A stretch of DNA of 64,000 bases from Thamnidium elegans (GCA_025201345.1 JAIXMG010000029.1:372001-436000), one strand, 5' to 3'. Numbered from the stretch's first letter, positions 35,482-47,588 are shown. Notes: generated by a model not told the origin, from the sequence alone. Numbers and translations are program-made.

Positions 35482-37253
35482 TTATAGATTGTTTTGAACA
35501 ATATCTTTTTCCAAATTAGAGAACTGTTTCTTATAACTAGCGTACTGTTTTGTCTTTTCTAAATCTGGAGAGCAAATGAGTTCTAAACCAGCGGAGGGGT
35601 ATTGAGCCATCATCTCTTCAAATGATGTAGTAACCGTACCAAATTTGGCTAACAATGCTCCGCCTAAACTGGCTCCATTCATTCCCTTTTGTCTATATAC
35701 AGGTAGTCCTAAAATATTTGAAAGTAACTGAAGAATATTTGCGTTGGCCGCTGCTCCACCAGAAGCTAAAACGCGTTTCATACTATCACCACCCATACGC
35801 TGTAATCGAACATTCATTGACATAAACTGAGACTCCACAATCGCCTTTACATTGACTGCTTTATCTTTAAACTCTTTTACCGCTTTTCCTTGCTCAAATC
35901 TATAAATTCCTTTAGCAAATGGAATAATTTCTTGCATCCAGTAATAAAATCCGATATCCCCTTGTTGCATTGCTTCCTTGTTATTCAAATATTCGTTAAA
36001 TTCATCCCAGCTTCCATTAGCATAACTGTCACGAATGAATTCTCGGGCCAGAGACCCATTTTTATAACAAAGCATACCCATAAATCCTTCAGGGTCAGTA
36101 GGATGAGCCATTAAGTGTGATTCAGTAGTTGGTTCTGCTGCATCCTTTTTGAGATACACTAATACTGTATCTGAAGTACCTAGGGAAACGACACAGTCAC
36201 CTTCACTCAAATTCATCGATACTAACGTAGCTGAGTTATCACCGGTAAAAGGCATGATACGACATTCTAATGCAGATTATTATTTTTTTTAAACATCATT
36301 TTCAAATCACCTCACATATAAAATAAACCCCCCCTCCCCGTACCTGGATGGAATCCATATCTTTCAACGTAATAATGACTAATATTTCCAAGCAAAGTGC
36401 CGCCTTCTACTGGTTCCTTGTATAACTTTTCGTATAATGATTCACCGCCACATTGTTCGAGTAACTTGCGATCCCATTGATGAGAATTAATATTCATCAT
36501 ATTTGTACCTGATCCTTCTGCAGCATCCATTGGCCCGAATGATCCCAACAAAAGGGTTGCCAATAAGGAACTAACAAGATTGATACGAACCGTTTCATCA
36601 TAGGCCTTTTTATTATGACTGTATATCTAGAACAAACTTATTAATTAGCACATAATATATTTATATATTTATGTATACAGATTCATACTTTAGCGATTTG
36701 ATTTCCAGTAAATCTTTCATAAGCTTTAGAACCTGTCAATTTAGCTAAAGGTTCAGGTCCACCAACAGATTGCTCCAAGGCACGACACTCTTGTGTTGTA
36801 CTAGCGTCTTGCCAAATAGGCGATTGTTTAATAGAAAAAGCATCGTCCAATTGTTCATATAACTCTTTTTTTGGATCAAGATGTTTCAAGTGTTCTATTC
36901 CGTTCTTATTCCAATACACACTACCGTGTTGCTATAAAGGGGATTAAAAAAATGTGCATATCAATTTTATTTCTATATATTACTTGTCCAGCACCAGAAA
37001 TACCACGAATAGAACCAATATAAGACGAGTCCTTTAAACGTTTTAATAATAAATCAAGAGCCTTTACCCACATTAAAGTAGGAGACGTAACGACATTGTC
37101 GTTTACAATTGCACCATGTACAGTTCCAAATTCAGGCAAGTCTTTATCAAAGTTAATAGCTTCTTCAAGCACAATATCGTGTTGTTCATTGATAAGTGTA
37201 CATTTTAATTGTTGTGTTGATAAGTCAAGACCGAGGTAATAGTTTTCTGTCAT
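35482..37253 (-). CDS. Xylulokinase (D-xylulose kinase)
   Basis: Four exons; start ATG 37253-37251 (MTENYYLGLDLSTQQLKCTL, FGGY-kinase phosphate-1 motif). It continues with SGAGQ|QHGSVYW, the conserved xylulokinase Q-H-G-S motif split by an intron, then SPIWQDASTTQECRAL, PMDAAEGSGTNMMNI and TGDNSATLVSMNLSEGDCVV with SLGTSDT (adenosine region). The C-terminal lobe includes VLASGGAAANANILQLLSNI and MNGASLGGALLA. About 535 aa. It phosphorylates D-xylulose to xylulose-5-phosphate, feeding xylose and arabitol carbon into the pentose phosphate pathway in the cytosol. One intron carries a short C-run. Confidence 0.92.
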
Positions 37254-38042
37254 GACGAAAGTTACTTTTTTCTTTTTTTTTTTACCGCAAAAAGAAAAAA
37301 GTGTATTTCTTATATATTTTGGGTGGGTGTCAAAAGGTCCGCTTTAACTACCCGATTGGTAAACTCTATCTGTTTTTGGCAAACATAAATTCCGGTAAAA
37401 AAACTTGTGGTGTCAATCAAAAACGTGATCTTTTTTTAAGCGAAAAAAAAAAAGGGTATCAGGGACGTGAAATAAGCTCATATACTATACGCTTGGACCA
37501 CTTGTTTGCAGATATCTGCTATAAATATTACTTGAAAGAAACAGGAACTGATATAAGGTGTGTTTTCAAGATTGAAATTAATAATAATACCCCTATCGTT
37601 GATATCAATTTCCCGTACTAGATACGTATATTCAATTCTTTGTAAAACCTGCAAAAGTATACATTTATAATCTAGAAATTATGTAACACTGATTCGCTAA
37701 ACAAATATACCACGTATGTATAATGAAAAGGTAGGTTCTGGGATGAACTTTGCTGTATTTTGTTCAGGATAATTATATATCCAGTAAATAACGAACGAAA
37801 CGTAGACTCCATCGGCATTATAATATCCAACAAGATATTTGCTCTCAAAAAGGACCACCATGTTTTATTCAATAAAGTGTGTTTCTCTCGGTTTACAAAG
37901 TAATGATCCTTTTAGCTCTAACGAGACAAACAGTCATCAAAACTACCCGTGATTGCTGGGTTATCTTTTTTTTATTTATTTTTCCTTTTCACAAAATTAT
38001 TTCCCTCTTTCTCTCTTTTTTTTTTTTTTTTATTTAAACTAA
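37254..38042. other. Divergent intergenic region
   Basis: Lies between xylulokinase and the ankyrin gene. A 106-codon plus-strand frame (37301-37621) and a 66-codon minus frame exist, but neither looks like a protein and neither is called. T17 and pyrimidine-rich sequence precede the ankyrin start. Confidence 0.5.
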
Positions 38043-38925
38043 ATGTCAAGTAGAACACCCAATGACATTTTGCGTCACAGAATCTCTCGAAGCACAGTTA
38101 TATCCAAACACAAAGAAAAGCAAGTAACCTCAGCTCGCTTAAAAGATGTCTTCATTAACAGTAAACAACGAGAGGAACTTATGACGGCTTGTTCTAAAGG
38201 AGATCTACCTAAAGGTTTGTAGTCGGAAAACAAACTTTTCGTAAGAGTTTAAAACGAACGCATATATATATATATATATATAGTTACTCACTTGTTGGAA
38301 GAAAAGAAATCAGGGTTAAATCCAGACTTGATTAGAGATTCCAAATTGCGTACACCTTTACTGGTGGCATGTGCAGCAGGCCAAGCAGCTGTTGTAAGAC
38401 AATTAATTAGGTGGGGAGCAGATGTGAATAACCCTACGGGAGATATTGTGGGTAATAAACCACTTGACCTTGCAGTGATCTCAAATAGTGTGGATACAGT
38501 ATTGGCATTATTAGAGGCAGGTGCTAAAATAACGAATCATGCAAATATTCCAAATGAAGGGCTACGATTACCAGCACGTATTCGAGCAGGCACCCGAACC
38601 CCATTAGATTTAGCTAATTCGCGACTTGATTTACTTATTAAGCAGTCAGAACAAACGCAAAGTATTAAAATTGAAACGATGGAACAAGTATTACAGGTAA
38701 GTATTATATAAAATTAGAATAAATGTATAACTGCTTATTTTTTTTTTTTTATATAACTAGATTATTAAACTATTGAAACACTTTTTACCAAATGATACGA
38801 TTGATGAATTAGATGAATTAACCAATAAGATATCCAAGATTGATATCGCGACAGATAGTAATAAGGAACAGGATAATATATTTATGATGAAGAGCTTAAA
38901 AGACGTTATATCGAGGATTTATTAG
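38043..38925 (+). CDS. Ankyrin-repeat protein, ANKRD54-like
   Basis: Three exons; start ATG 38043-38045 (MSSRTPNDILRHRISRSTVI), stop TAG 38923-38925. About three ankyrin repeats occupy residues about 45-150: ELMTACSKGDLPKVTHLLEE, TPLLVACAAGQAAVVRQLIR and KPLDLAVISNSVDTVLALLE. RTPLDLANSRLDLL then parallels the ANKRD54 motif RTPLHLAKSKL. A helical tail (EQVLQIIKLLKHFLPNDTID) and NKEQDN match the vertebrate ANKRD54 C-terminus in order, so I favour orthology over a generic ankyrin protein. ANKRD54 is a nucleocytoplasmic adaptor in animals; its role in fungi is unknown. The stop codon overlaps that of the convergent DDRGK1-like gene. Confidence 0.7.
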
Positions 38926-39700
38926 ATACAGGCATCATGAATTGACATTTTCCCTTTTCCTTTCAAAAGCTGTTTGAAATGACTGTAATCTTTTGTTGTA
39001 ATAAATAAAAATGTATCAGTGCCAGACCATAAACATAATTCAAATTCTACATCTTGTGAACATAATTGATTTAAAATATCCACTACTTCTTCTTGCGTTA
39101 ATCCTATTAATGTAGCAATTTCGCTTATCTCACACTGCTTCTTTTCCTATTATACATATACTATGAGTTTTTTTTTTTTTTTTTTTTTTTTTTACAGCGG
39201 CAACAACAAAAACTTTACTTTAACCAATTTTTTTAATCTTTCACTGTATTTATCAAATCTAGCTTGTCTCTTTTTTGTCTCCTTTTCTTCATTCTTTTGC
39301 TTTTTTAACTCTTCCTTTTCATCTGCCTTTGCCTTCTTTTCTTTTTCCTTTCTACGTTTATCCATTTCATCAGTTCGTTTAATGGACTCCTCTAGTTTCT
39401 TACGTCGAAATTCCTCTTCGTTTATCTCATCTTGTGCTCTACGAATTTCCCTTTGTTGATCCATATACTGTAGTTACCTCATTAAAAAATTTGATATATT
39501 TGATATATAGTATATAACTTTACCTCTCTGTATTGTCTCATTTGTTCCTTTCGTTGTAACTTTTTTCCTCTCTTTGTTCCAACCTTTCTAATACGTACAG
39601 CGGTTGAGGACCCTTCACCTACGTCATCGGAATCTTCTGATTCTACTTGTTGTTCTTGTTCAAAACTAGTTGGATCGAATGGATCTTGTTCTTCAACCAC

Positions 39701-39731
<31 letters not shown>

Positions 39732-39914
39732 AAGATTAAGCTTTTAACCATCTCTTTCTTTCTTTCTTTTTTTTTTTTACTTACATTCTGCAGGACTAGG
39801 CGTTTGTGGTCGAAGTTGTTGTCTACGAAGATTCAATAAAAATAAGATTGCAGAAATACATACTAACAGAGGTATAAAAATAATTAAAGGAATGCCGTCT
39901 TTATTAGAGGCCAT
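38922..39914 (-). CDS. DDRGK1/UFBP1-like ER membrane protein
   Basis: Four exons; start ATG 39914-39912 (MASNKDGIPLIIFIPLLVCI), an N-terminal membrane anchor then LNLRRQQLR. An acidic stretch (residues about 50-75) leads to a long Lys/Glu/Arg-rich coiled coil (EFRRKKLEESIKRTDEMDKR onwards). The C-terminal winged-helix-like PCI region reads EISEIATLIGLTQEEVVDIL, then FLFITTKDYSHFKQLLKGKG and KMSIHDACI. This aligns in order with DDRGK1, including the FIYIT-type strand, but the eponymous DDRGK is SGTDT here. In animals and plants DDRGK1 recruits the UFL1/UFM1 ligase to the ER and ribosomes. The stop TAA is at 38924-38922. Confidence 0.7.
39703..39728. repeat. (AT)n microsatellite
   Basis: About 13 TA/AT units inside an intron of the DDRGK1-like gene. 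Confidence 0.85.
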
Positions 39915-40019
39915 TTTTGTTTTGTTGTATAAATAAAGAAGAAGAAAAAAATATGGCGTATTACCGTTTACAGTTTTTTATTTGTTTTAGGGGAGATTTA
40001 AAAAGAAAAAAAAAAACGA

Positions 40020-40829
40020 CTAAGACCATGATTGTTGAATAATTACGCCCTTTGACTGCAAATACTCTAGCGTAGCATGAAATTGATCTTTATCCACAGG
40101 CTTTGTACACTCGACAACAAGTACTGTCTTGAACCCAAATTTAAGTGCATCCAGACAAGTATACTTTACGCAATAATCTAATGCTAAACCTACAATGATA
40201 ACTTTATCGATAAAGTGCTGATGTAATATCTTTGCCAGTGGTGTAATTTCAGAATAATTATTATCTGCAAACGCGCTGTAAGAATCAACATGGCGATTTA
40301 AGCCTTTTTGAACGATAAGATCTACTAGATTTAAATCAATCTCTTTAGATATTTCGGCTCCAAACGAACCTTGCTGTTAAAAAAAAAACGGATTAATCTC
40401 ACAGGCATGAACTACATATGTTTATATTACCACGCAGTGATCTGGCCACATCATTTGTGTTACTTGAACACCTTCGTATTCAATATCTTTTGTTTCAAAT
40501 ACTTGTTTATCCGTGTGGTTGGAAGCAAAACTAATATGATTCGAAGGATGCCAGTCCTAAATATATCCAAGAAAAAATTAGATAAAATAACACGTATATA
40601 ATATTTTTCTTTACCTGGGTTGCAATAACTAAACCATGGTTTGATTTCACTTTTGTAATGAGCTGATTTACCTTGTCTAATATACTATTAGATTCTGCAA
40701 CTGCTAACGATCCTTGTTCAAGAAAATCGTTTTGAATGTCAACTAAAATTAATGCTGTCTTTTCTTGTGGATTCTTTAAAAACAAAAGTTAGGCTTTTTT
40801 CTCGAGAAAATATATATCATGTATACCAT
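40020..40829 (-). CDS. Nicotinamidase (PNC1-like, isochorismatase family)
   Basis: Stop TAG 40022-40020. The body reads TALILVDIQNDFLEQGSLAV (catalytic Asp), then DWHPSNHISFASNH (metal-binding D-x-H), MMWPDHC, GLNRHVDSYSAFADN and VIIVGLALDYCVKYTCLDAL with the catalytic Cys. It matches yeast Pnc1 in motif order and length (about 210 aa). No ATG precedes the first coding block in frame. The best model has the ATG alone as exon 1 (40829-40827), with a 53-nt intron (40826-40774, GTATAC to AAAG) and then NPQEKTALIL. The enzyme hydrolyses nicotinamide to nicotinate in NAD+ salvage and relieves sirtuin inhibition. It is divergent with TRAX, with 83 bp between the start codons. Confidence 0.85.
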
Positions 40830-40912
40830 TTTTTTGAAGTTAAAAAAAAAAGAAAATTTGTAATTATTATTTTGCGCGTCTCTCTTTTTACCTTTTTTTT
40901 TTTTTTCTTGTA

Positions 40913-42181
40913 ATGGATCCACAACTATTTTTTACTGAATGTCGAGATATATTAGACGCTCATGTAAATAGAAGCCTTTATATATATAGAGAGAGAAAGT
41001 AGTTGTCTAACATATAGTTCTTACAGCATGATAGAAGAGAGCGTATTATTAAAGTTTCAAGGTAAATGACAACAATGATAACAATAACAGCAATGTACTG
41101 AATAGTTTCCACCCCCTTGTTATTAGAGATATTACAGCTCAAAGTAAAAAGATGATTTTTGCCTTACACAGGTATAAAAAAAAAAACTGTACGTATATTC
41201 AATATTACTGACAACTTCGTGATAGAGCTACACAAGGAAATAGTAACGATAAGTTTAAAGACGTTGATAAAAAACAACAAGAAATCATGTTGCTTTTTAA
41301 AAAGTTGGCAGTTGATATACAAGATTTAAACTATCACAGGTATACAAAATTCATGCAAAAAAAAAATATATATGTATCACTAAAGGAAAAATAAATAGAT
41401 ATGCTAAAAGTTTCTCAGGTGCTTTTGAAGAATTTGTAATTTATTCTACACAGGAACGATATATATCACTTATATTAATTATACATATTTTTTTCTTTTC
41501 TTCTTCTAGATTGAAGCTGTTGCATTCTATCACTTTTTAATACACCAAACTGTAATTACAAAAGATCAAGTGGATGATTACTTTAAAGAGGCAGGTCAAC
41601 AGGTAAGTTATAATTTTGTAGTAATAATGGATTGACTAAATAATGTATATAATTAGTGGTTACCTGTTAAAACTCAAGACTATGTAAGTTGTTTATTTAT
41701 GTCAAAAATAGTTGAATTGACACATGGTTCTGCGGATTAGATTTTAGGTTTGGCTGATTTTACAGGTGAATTAATGCGTTATGCTATTTACGTTGTCTCT
41801 GCTGGAAAATATGATCAAGCTATGATTATCTGTAAATTGTTGAACAAGATCGATATTGGTAATATATATATAAAGAGAGTAATGTAGTATTATTACTGAA
41901 TATATTTTAGATTTTGAATTAATTGCTGCTTCTTATTTACCTTTATTGTTTAAAAAAATGGGTGCATTGAAAGGAAGTATTAAGAAAGTAGAACAAGGTA
42001 ACAATACACACACACAAAAAGCTTTCCTATCAATTCCATTATTTAACCTTTGTATATATATATATATATTATAGCCTGCTACACATTTCAAATCAGAGGT
42101 AGCGAATACCCTAAAGAAATGTATTTATCTATAATTAAAGATCATCAAGATCAGTACGAACAACAACAACAACAGAATTAA
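40913..42181 (+). CDS. TSNAX: Translin-associated factor X (TRAX)
   Basis: Ten small exons in 1.27 kb; start ATG 40913-40915 (MDPQLFFTECRDILDAH). Joined exons read HDRRERIIKVSRDITAQSKK, then ATQGNSNDKF, the acidic active-site helix FEEFIEAVAFYHFLIH, ILGLADFTGELMRYAIYVVS (Asp and Glu of the second catalytic helix) and ACYTFQIRGSEYPKEMY, the TRAX end motif. Translin itself lacks the acidic set, so this is TRAX rather than translin. About 245 aa with a poly-Gln tail. TRAX is the RNase subunit of the C3PO complex, which cleaves single-stranded RNA, removes siRNA passenger strands in animals and trims pre-tRNA 5' fragments in Neurospora. No translin gene is in the window. Confidence 0.9.
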
Positions 42182-42233
42182 TATTCTTTTTTATTATTAT
42201 TATTATAATAAAATACAATATATATATACAATT

Positions 42234-44372
42234 TTAATGAAGTTTTTCTAAAGCTTCGGCTTCAGCTTCGGCTACAATAATAGGTACATTCTTTTCACAC
42301 AAACCATAGCCAAGAGCATCTTGATCTGCAACTCTCTTGAGTCTGAATTCTTCATCAAGTACATCATAATGTCTAAACATCCAGTAATAAAGGATACCGA
42401 ATAAGAAGGCACCGACCGCTACACCTGTATAAAGCCATACCATATTAGGATCTTTAGCTGAGGGGGAAATAGCAAGTGAAATTAAGGCGGCAACACAGTT
42501 AGGCCATAAAGAAACAGCAGAGACCAATGATTTCATTGATTTGGGAGCGTGAGTATAGGCATATTCCATAGATGTAATAGACGCAAAAATTTCGGAAAAG
42601 GCAATTAAAAAGTAACAAGGGATTTGTAAGAATACAGAGAGCGTAGATTTCTTACCGCCGGAAGAAATAAACAAATCATCGTTGTAAATGTAATGTTGAA
42701 CAACAGCCGCATACACCATGGAAAGACTACCGAGAAAGAACCCAAGTGTGATACGTCTCTGAGATGCAAAATTAATGTTCCATTTACGTAACAAAGGATA
42801 AAAGAAACCATCTGTAATAGGAATAAAGATAATAAGTGCAATGGGATCAAAGTTGTTCATAATATCATTGGGAAGACCAGCAGGACGATCCATGACACCA
42901 GCTTGAGATAAAAGGTTATTGGAAAGTTGATTATAACAAACCCAATAGATGGAAAGAGGAATGAAAATTTTACAGGCCATAGCAGCTTGCTTTAATTCAT
43001 CAACAAAGGTATCGTTCCATTTAGCGGAGGCATGTTCTTCAGGAGTCCAAGGACTGACAGCAGGCAAACCAGTATTTCTCTTGGCAAAATCCAATACGTT
43101 TTTACTGCTTTTACGGGCTTCCTTATTCTCGGGTAATTTCGCTTGCTTATTAGCGAAGCGGACCATGTTCCAAGCTTTTACGATAACTGAATCTGTAGCA
43201 CCAGGCTTGTAGTATGTCTTTGAACCTGCAATGAATACCATAATAGCTACAAGGAATACACATGTTGGTAACAAGAAAGCTGCCCAAAATCCAACATTTA
43301 ATTCTAAAAGAGGACAGATAACACCACCTAAAAGGGATCCGACATTAATAGCCCAGTAAAACCTAGTATTAGATTATCAAAATGAAACGGAGTTCTTGTT
43401 AGTTGGAGAGAGAAAGAGATTACACAAAAAGCAAAAAAAAAAAAAAATGGGAAAAACTTTTTACCAGTTATACAAATGTTGAATACTGAGATCATAATCA
43501 ACCATTACAATTTCTCCTGATTTAAGTTCTTTAATGTAATTATCTGTTCTTCTGTATTGATCTGCGCAGAGGGGAGCGACAATGCCCTTAATACCACCAG
43601 TACCGACTAATTAAATAAGTATTAAATTACGGACAAAAAAAAAAAGTGCTTTTTTTTTTTTTTTTTATATATATAAACTCACAGCCAATAACAATAAGTG
43701 CTACAATATAACCGGGAAAACCTGCTCCGCTTGCGAGAGCAGTAGGAACAGAAGTAGTAGTAAGGATTAACCAACCGAGCATATAGACAATTGAAAAGAT
43801 AATAATGGTCCAGTAACGACCGATATATTGATCCGCAACTAAAGCACCAATAATAGGAGTAAAGTAACAAAAGAAAGTAAAGAAATTTTGTAAAGCGGTA
43901 GCGACCGATTGACCTCTATTTAATTCACCAGCGGGGTCATCCAAGGGACCATTCTAAGTAGAAAAAAAAAATAAGTCATGTGCTCACACATAAAAAAAAA
44001 AAAAAGTGGTAGTACCTGAACATAATTTTGAAATGGAACTGAACCACCATAGTATGCAAATCTAAATAGGCGTGGTAAAATTCATTGTTAGTATCGTGGG
44101 AAACATAATCTTCCATATATAGGTCTATTGTATATATTTGTATCATTTTACCGCTCACTATTGATAGAAGTAAGTAAGAATTACAAGTTGTAAATATATA
44201 TTATTTACCAAAATTCATTGACCAAGATAAACCAAGCAGCAGTAGGAATTCCTTCTGCTACGCGACGATAAGAACTAGTATCTTGACGAACTTTATCATT
44301 TTCATATTCAACTTCTGTTGTAACCTCAAAGGCTCCGCCATCCAATTTCTTTTCGTCTTCAAATTTTGACAT
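42234..44372 (-). CDS. PTR2-type proton-coupled oligopeptide transporter (POT family)
   Basis: Multi-exon; start ATG 44372-44370 ([20 protein letters not shown]). The PTR signatures are [20 protein letters not shown] (with the E-x-x-E-R/F-like segment), [20 protein letters not shown] (signature 1) and [13 protein letters not shown] (signature 2, F-Y-x-x-I-N-x-G-S). About 12 membrane segments, a central hydrophilic loop (residues about 250-330) and an acidic C-terminus. About 600 aa, usual for fungal PTR2. It imports di- and tripeptides with protons at the plasma membrane. The stop is 52 bp from the TRAX stop (convergent). Confidence 0.9.
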
Positions 44373-44490
44373 TTTTAAAAAAAGAAAAAAAAAAAAAAAA
44401 AGAAAGAGAAAGAGTAAAGAAAAAAAAAAAAGGATCCGAAGATATTTATAATTTATTATTATTACTCAAATCGGGATATAGACTATACAA

Positions 44491-45441
44491 TCAAGAAGCC
44501 AACATGGCCTGTCTTTCTGTACTGGGTTTAACGGCTATTTAAATGATTAGATAAAAGATACTTCCTTTTATGGTCTATTTTACCTTCTTTCCCGCCACTT
44601 GGTAAATGAGTTGGAACCTCTGGTATTTTATCCGAGATATCGATTGGTAATTGATTATTGGGTACATCAGGTAGTTTTGCACTCAGCTATATATATATAT
44701 AAAAAAAAAAAAAGAAGCTTTTAACTGCTTTTGTGCTATATTACCAAATCGAGTTCCGCACTTTACCTCTTGTTCTCTTAATTCATCCAGCTCCTTCATT
44801 ATTTCCTCTTCATCTTCCGTACTCATTAATCCACTCAACATGTCATCAATTTCCTATTTAATTTGATAAGTCTCATAATCATCCTCTAATATGTATATAT
44901 ATATATATATATTTACATTTTGATAAGCGATAGCATCAGCCGTATCATCCATTAATCTTTCAACTGCTTCAACTGATGTCTCCTTATGAATTTCATTCAA
45001 TACACTATTACCTTGTTTCAATCCTTCCAATACTTGCTTTTCAACCAGAGCATATTCAATCGAATGAGTCTATGAGTATATATATATTAGTATCCTCCCC
45101 CTCTTCTCTTTTTTTTTTTTTTTTTTTTTACAAGTTCTTCCAAGTTCATCAACTGTTGATCTGTTTTTTCCAATAATTGTACTTGATACTTTTTTTTCTT
45201 TAAGGCTAACAAAGCCTTTTTCTTATTTCCTTGCGTTAAAGCAAGTTTAGCTGCCTCTACTTCTTTCTCAATGACTACATTAAGCTAAAAGTTTTCTTGT
45301 TTTAGTATAGTGTTTTTCTTTCCTTTTTTTTTTATTATTTACATTTTTTTGGTATCGCTTTAGTTTATCTCTTTGTACTTTGAGGTCTAATATAGCCTTA
45401 TCTTGTGAGGTAATCTTGTTTTTTGACGCTCCCACTCCCAT
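44491..45441 (-). CDS. VPS20: ESCRT-III subunit VPS20 (CHMP6)
   Basis: Several exons; start ATG 45441-45439 (MGVGASKNKITSQDKAILDL). Gly2 followed by a Ser/Lys-rich stretch is an N-myristoylation signal, characteristic of Vps20/CHMP6. The Snf7 core follows (VQRDKLKRYQKK, AAKLALTQGNKKKALLALKK, KTDQQLMNLEEL, ALVEKQVLEGLKQGNSVLNE, then VERLMDDTADAIAYQ). The acidic MIM-like helix is STEDEEEIMKELDELREQE. A short C-terminal exon ends TERQAMLAS, stop TGA 44493-44491. About 215 aa. VPS20 links ESCRT-II to Snf7 polymerisation in multivesicular body sorting at endosomes. Confidence 0.85.
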
Positions 45442-45772
45442 CTTTTTTTTTTTTTTAAAAAAAGAAATAAAAAGTGTATAAATAACAAAATGAAATCGTG
45501 TGAGTTTATTACAGTCACAGCTTGGTTTTTAAAAAAAGATTAGGTCTATAAGTAATATACTTGATATCACCAGATAATCTTGAAATGAACCGCACTTGAT
45601 CGTAACCTGTATATATTATGGAGCGTTAGATACACAATTGATCTTTCACAGAGCAATTAAAAAAAGTGTAATCTACTTTTTTTTTTTTTTTTTTTTTTTT
45701 TTTACAGAGCGATAGTTTATTTGTGTATAAAAATTTAAAAAAAGATTTTTTTGTGCATAAAAAAAAAAAAAA

Positions 45773-46947
45773 TTAAGCGGAATCAACCAAAGCAAAGCGA
45801 GAAGCGCTACGATCGAATAAACTTGACTTCAAGTCAAGATCTTGTAAATAAGGGTGTTGTGGTTCGATTTCTCTCAATTGACTAATTTGTTTTTTATATG
45901 TAAGTTACACGGATACATACACTTCTTTTTTATATTTACCTGACATAACGGTTAATAATCTCTTGAGACTTTGCTGTTAAAGTAGCACATGTAATCATAT
46001 TGATCAATGTATCTGCGTTATCATTATCCTACAAAAAAAAAAAAAAAAAAAAAAATCAACACATGTTTCCACTCATCTTTTTTGCATTATTTTACCTTGG
46101 TTTGAGCTTCCAATAATAAGCTTTCAGCTTCAGGATATCTACCTAATGTAAGGTTAGCAGCAGCTTGACCGTTTAAAACCTTGACCGTTTGAGCTGTATT
46201 GGATTGAGCAAACTCTTCAAAAATATAAAAAGCTTCTTGATACTTTTCACCGCCCTGTTGTTATATACATATATGTTAATAAAAAAAAAGGGGGGGGGGA
46301 GTTGAAGTATGAATAAAAACTTACAACGCGAAGATCAACCCAAGCTTCCATCATTTGTAATAACAAAGCATCTTCAGCCCAAGTCTTGACTGTAGCTACT
46401 TCATTTCTAGCTAAATCTAAACGGTCCATCTGAAGGTAAATTTGAACAGCTAAAGCAGAACTAATGTACATATATATTTTAGCACGACTTTTCCTTTTTT
46501 TTTCATTATTATTTTTTTTTTTTTTTACCATTCCAATTTCTTTTGACGAGAATGAAGCATTCTTAAAGCATCTTCCAGATGACCTGCTTGAACCATGATG
46601 GTCGCAAGAACGACTTGAACAACAGCGTTAATACGGTTAGCGCCTTCCTCAAGTAACTCATTAGCCTTCGCAACATATTCTTCTGCGTTATTTTGTTTAT
46701 CTGCTAAATACGAAGCTAATAATTGAATGGCTCTTAAAGAAGCCTCTGGGTTTTCGGCACCAATATCGTTAATGACCAAATTGTATTTGCCTTGCGCAAC
46801 ATAAGAACGGTAAAGGTAGGTTTGTGCTTCCAACTTTGCTTCGGCGGAAAATAAGCCTGTGCTGGAACTTACTTCGTTGATAACCGTTTGGTAGTTTCCA
46901 ACCGTGAAGAGGTTACGGAGACCGAATAAAATTGACTCTTCGTCCAT
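45773..46947 (-). CDS. SEC28: Coatomer subunit epsilon (COPI)
   Basis: Five exons; start MDEESILFGLRNLFTVGNYQ at 46947, stop TAA 45775-45773. TPR-like helices run through KLEAQTYLYRSYVAQGKYNL, VVLATIMVQAGHLEDALRML, SALAVQIYLQMDRLDLARNE and GGEKYQEAFYIFEEFAQS. The end is QLREIEPQHPYLQDLDLKSS then LFDRSASRFA, the characteristic epsilon-COP tail with HP and FDR. About 290 aa. It belongs to the COPI B-subcomplex, where it stabilises alpha-COP. One intron contains a C10-T9 tract. Confidence 0.93.
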
Positions 46948-46970
46948 GATGCTTTACTAGATGAAAAAGA

Positions 46971-47010
<40 letters not shown>

Positions 47011-47588
47011 CGTGTCGTTCATTTAACTCAGGGTCAACCAGAAAATTAAGAAATGTGACTGGAAAGGTCTTTTTTTTTTTTTTTGCTAGGTATTATTTTG
47101 CATACATTGATTTGTTAAAGCTTCTGTAAGTATTACTGCAGAGTCACATTTCAGTACCTTTACGCTTGATACCAAAATAGCAGGCAACTCCCCCCAAAAA
47201 GAAAATACAAATTGTCAAAAAATGGTATTTTACACGGGACAGGGCGTATAACCCTAAAAATAATTATTTGCATTTGGTAAACTTTTATGTACACACGAAA
47301 AAAGGTTAAATGTCTTATAATACAAAATTACCATTGGTAATACTATTACACTATGGTGTTAGTACAGTGTACCAAAGCCAAAAGTATATGCAGTCTTAAA
47401 ATAGATACAAAAAAAAAAAAAAAAAAAAAAAAAAGAGCATTTTGTTCTTACAACAAAAAGGATGAAAGTACCAACTATGTTAGTGATCTTGTAACCAAAA
47501 ATAATCACTCTTAAAACTATATAAAAAGAGGAACACAATTTTTTATTTTTTTATTTTTTTACATCTCTTCTCTTTATTAAACTACAAA
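46948..47588. other. Divergent intergenic region
   Basis: A32-type poly(A) at about 46976-47008, A24 near 47410-47434 and a TATA box for the plus-strand small secreted gene. No other feature seen. Confidence 0.5.
47520..47527 (+). promoter_or_regulatory. TATA box of small secreted protein gene
   Basis: TATAAAAA about 62 bp upstream of the ATG at 47589, followed by a T-rich leader (TTTTATTTTTTTATTTTTTT). Confidence 0.55.

Noticed and set aside
37301..37621. 106-codon plus-strand frame between xylulokinase and the ankyrin gene
   Set aside because: Composition is not convincing and contains Lys runs from poly(A); it begins in the xylulokinase leader and matches no motif I know.
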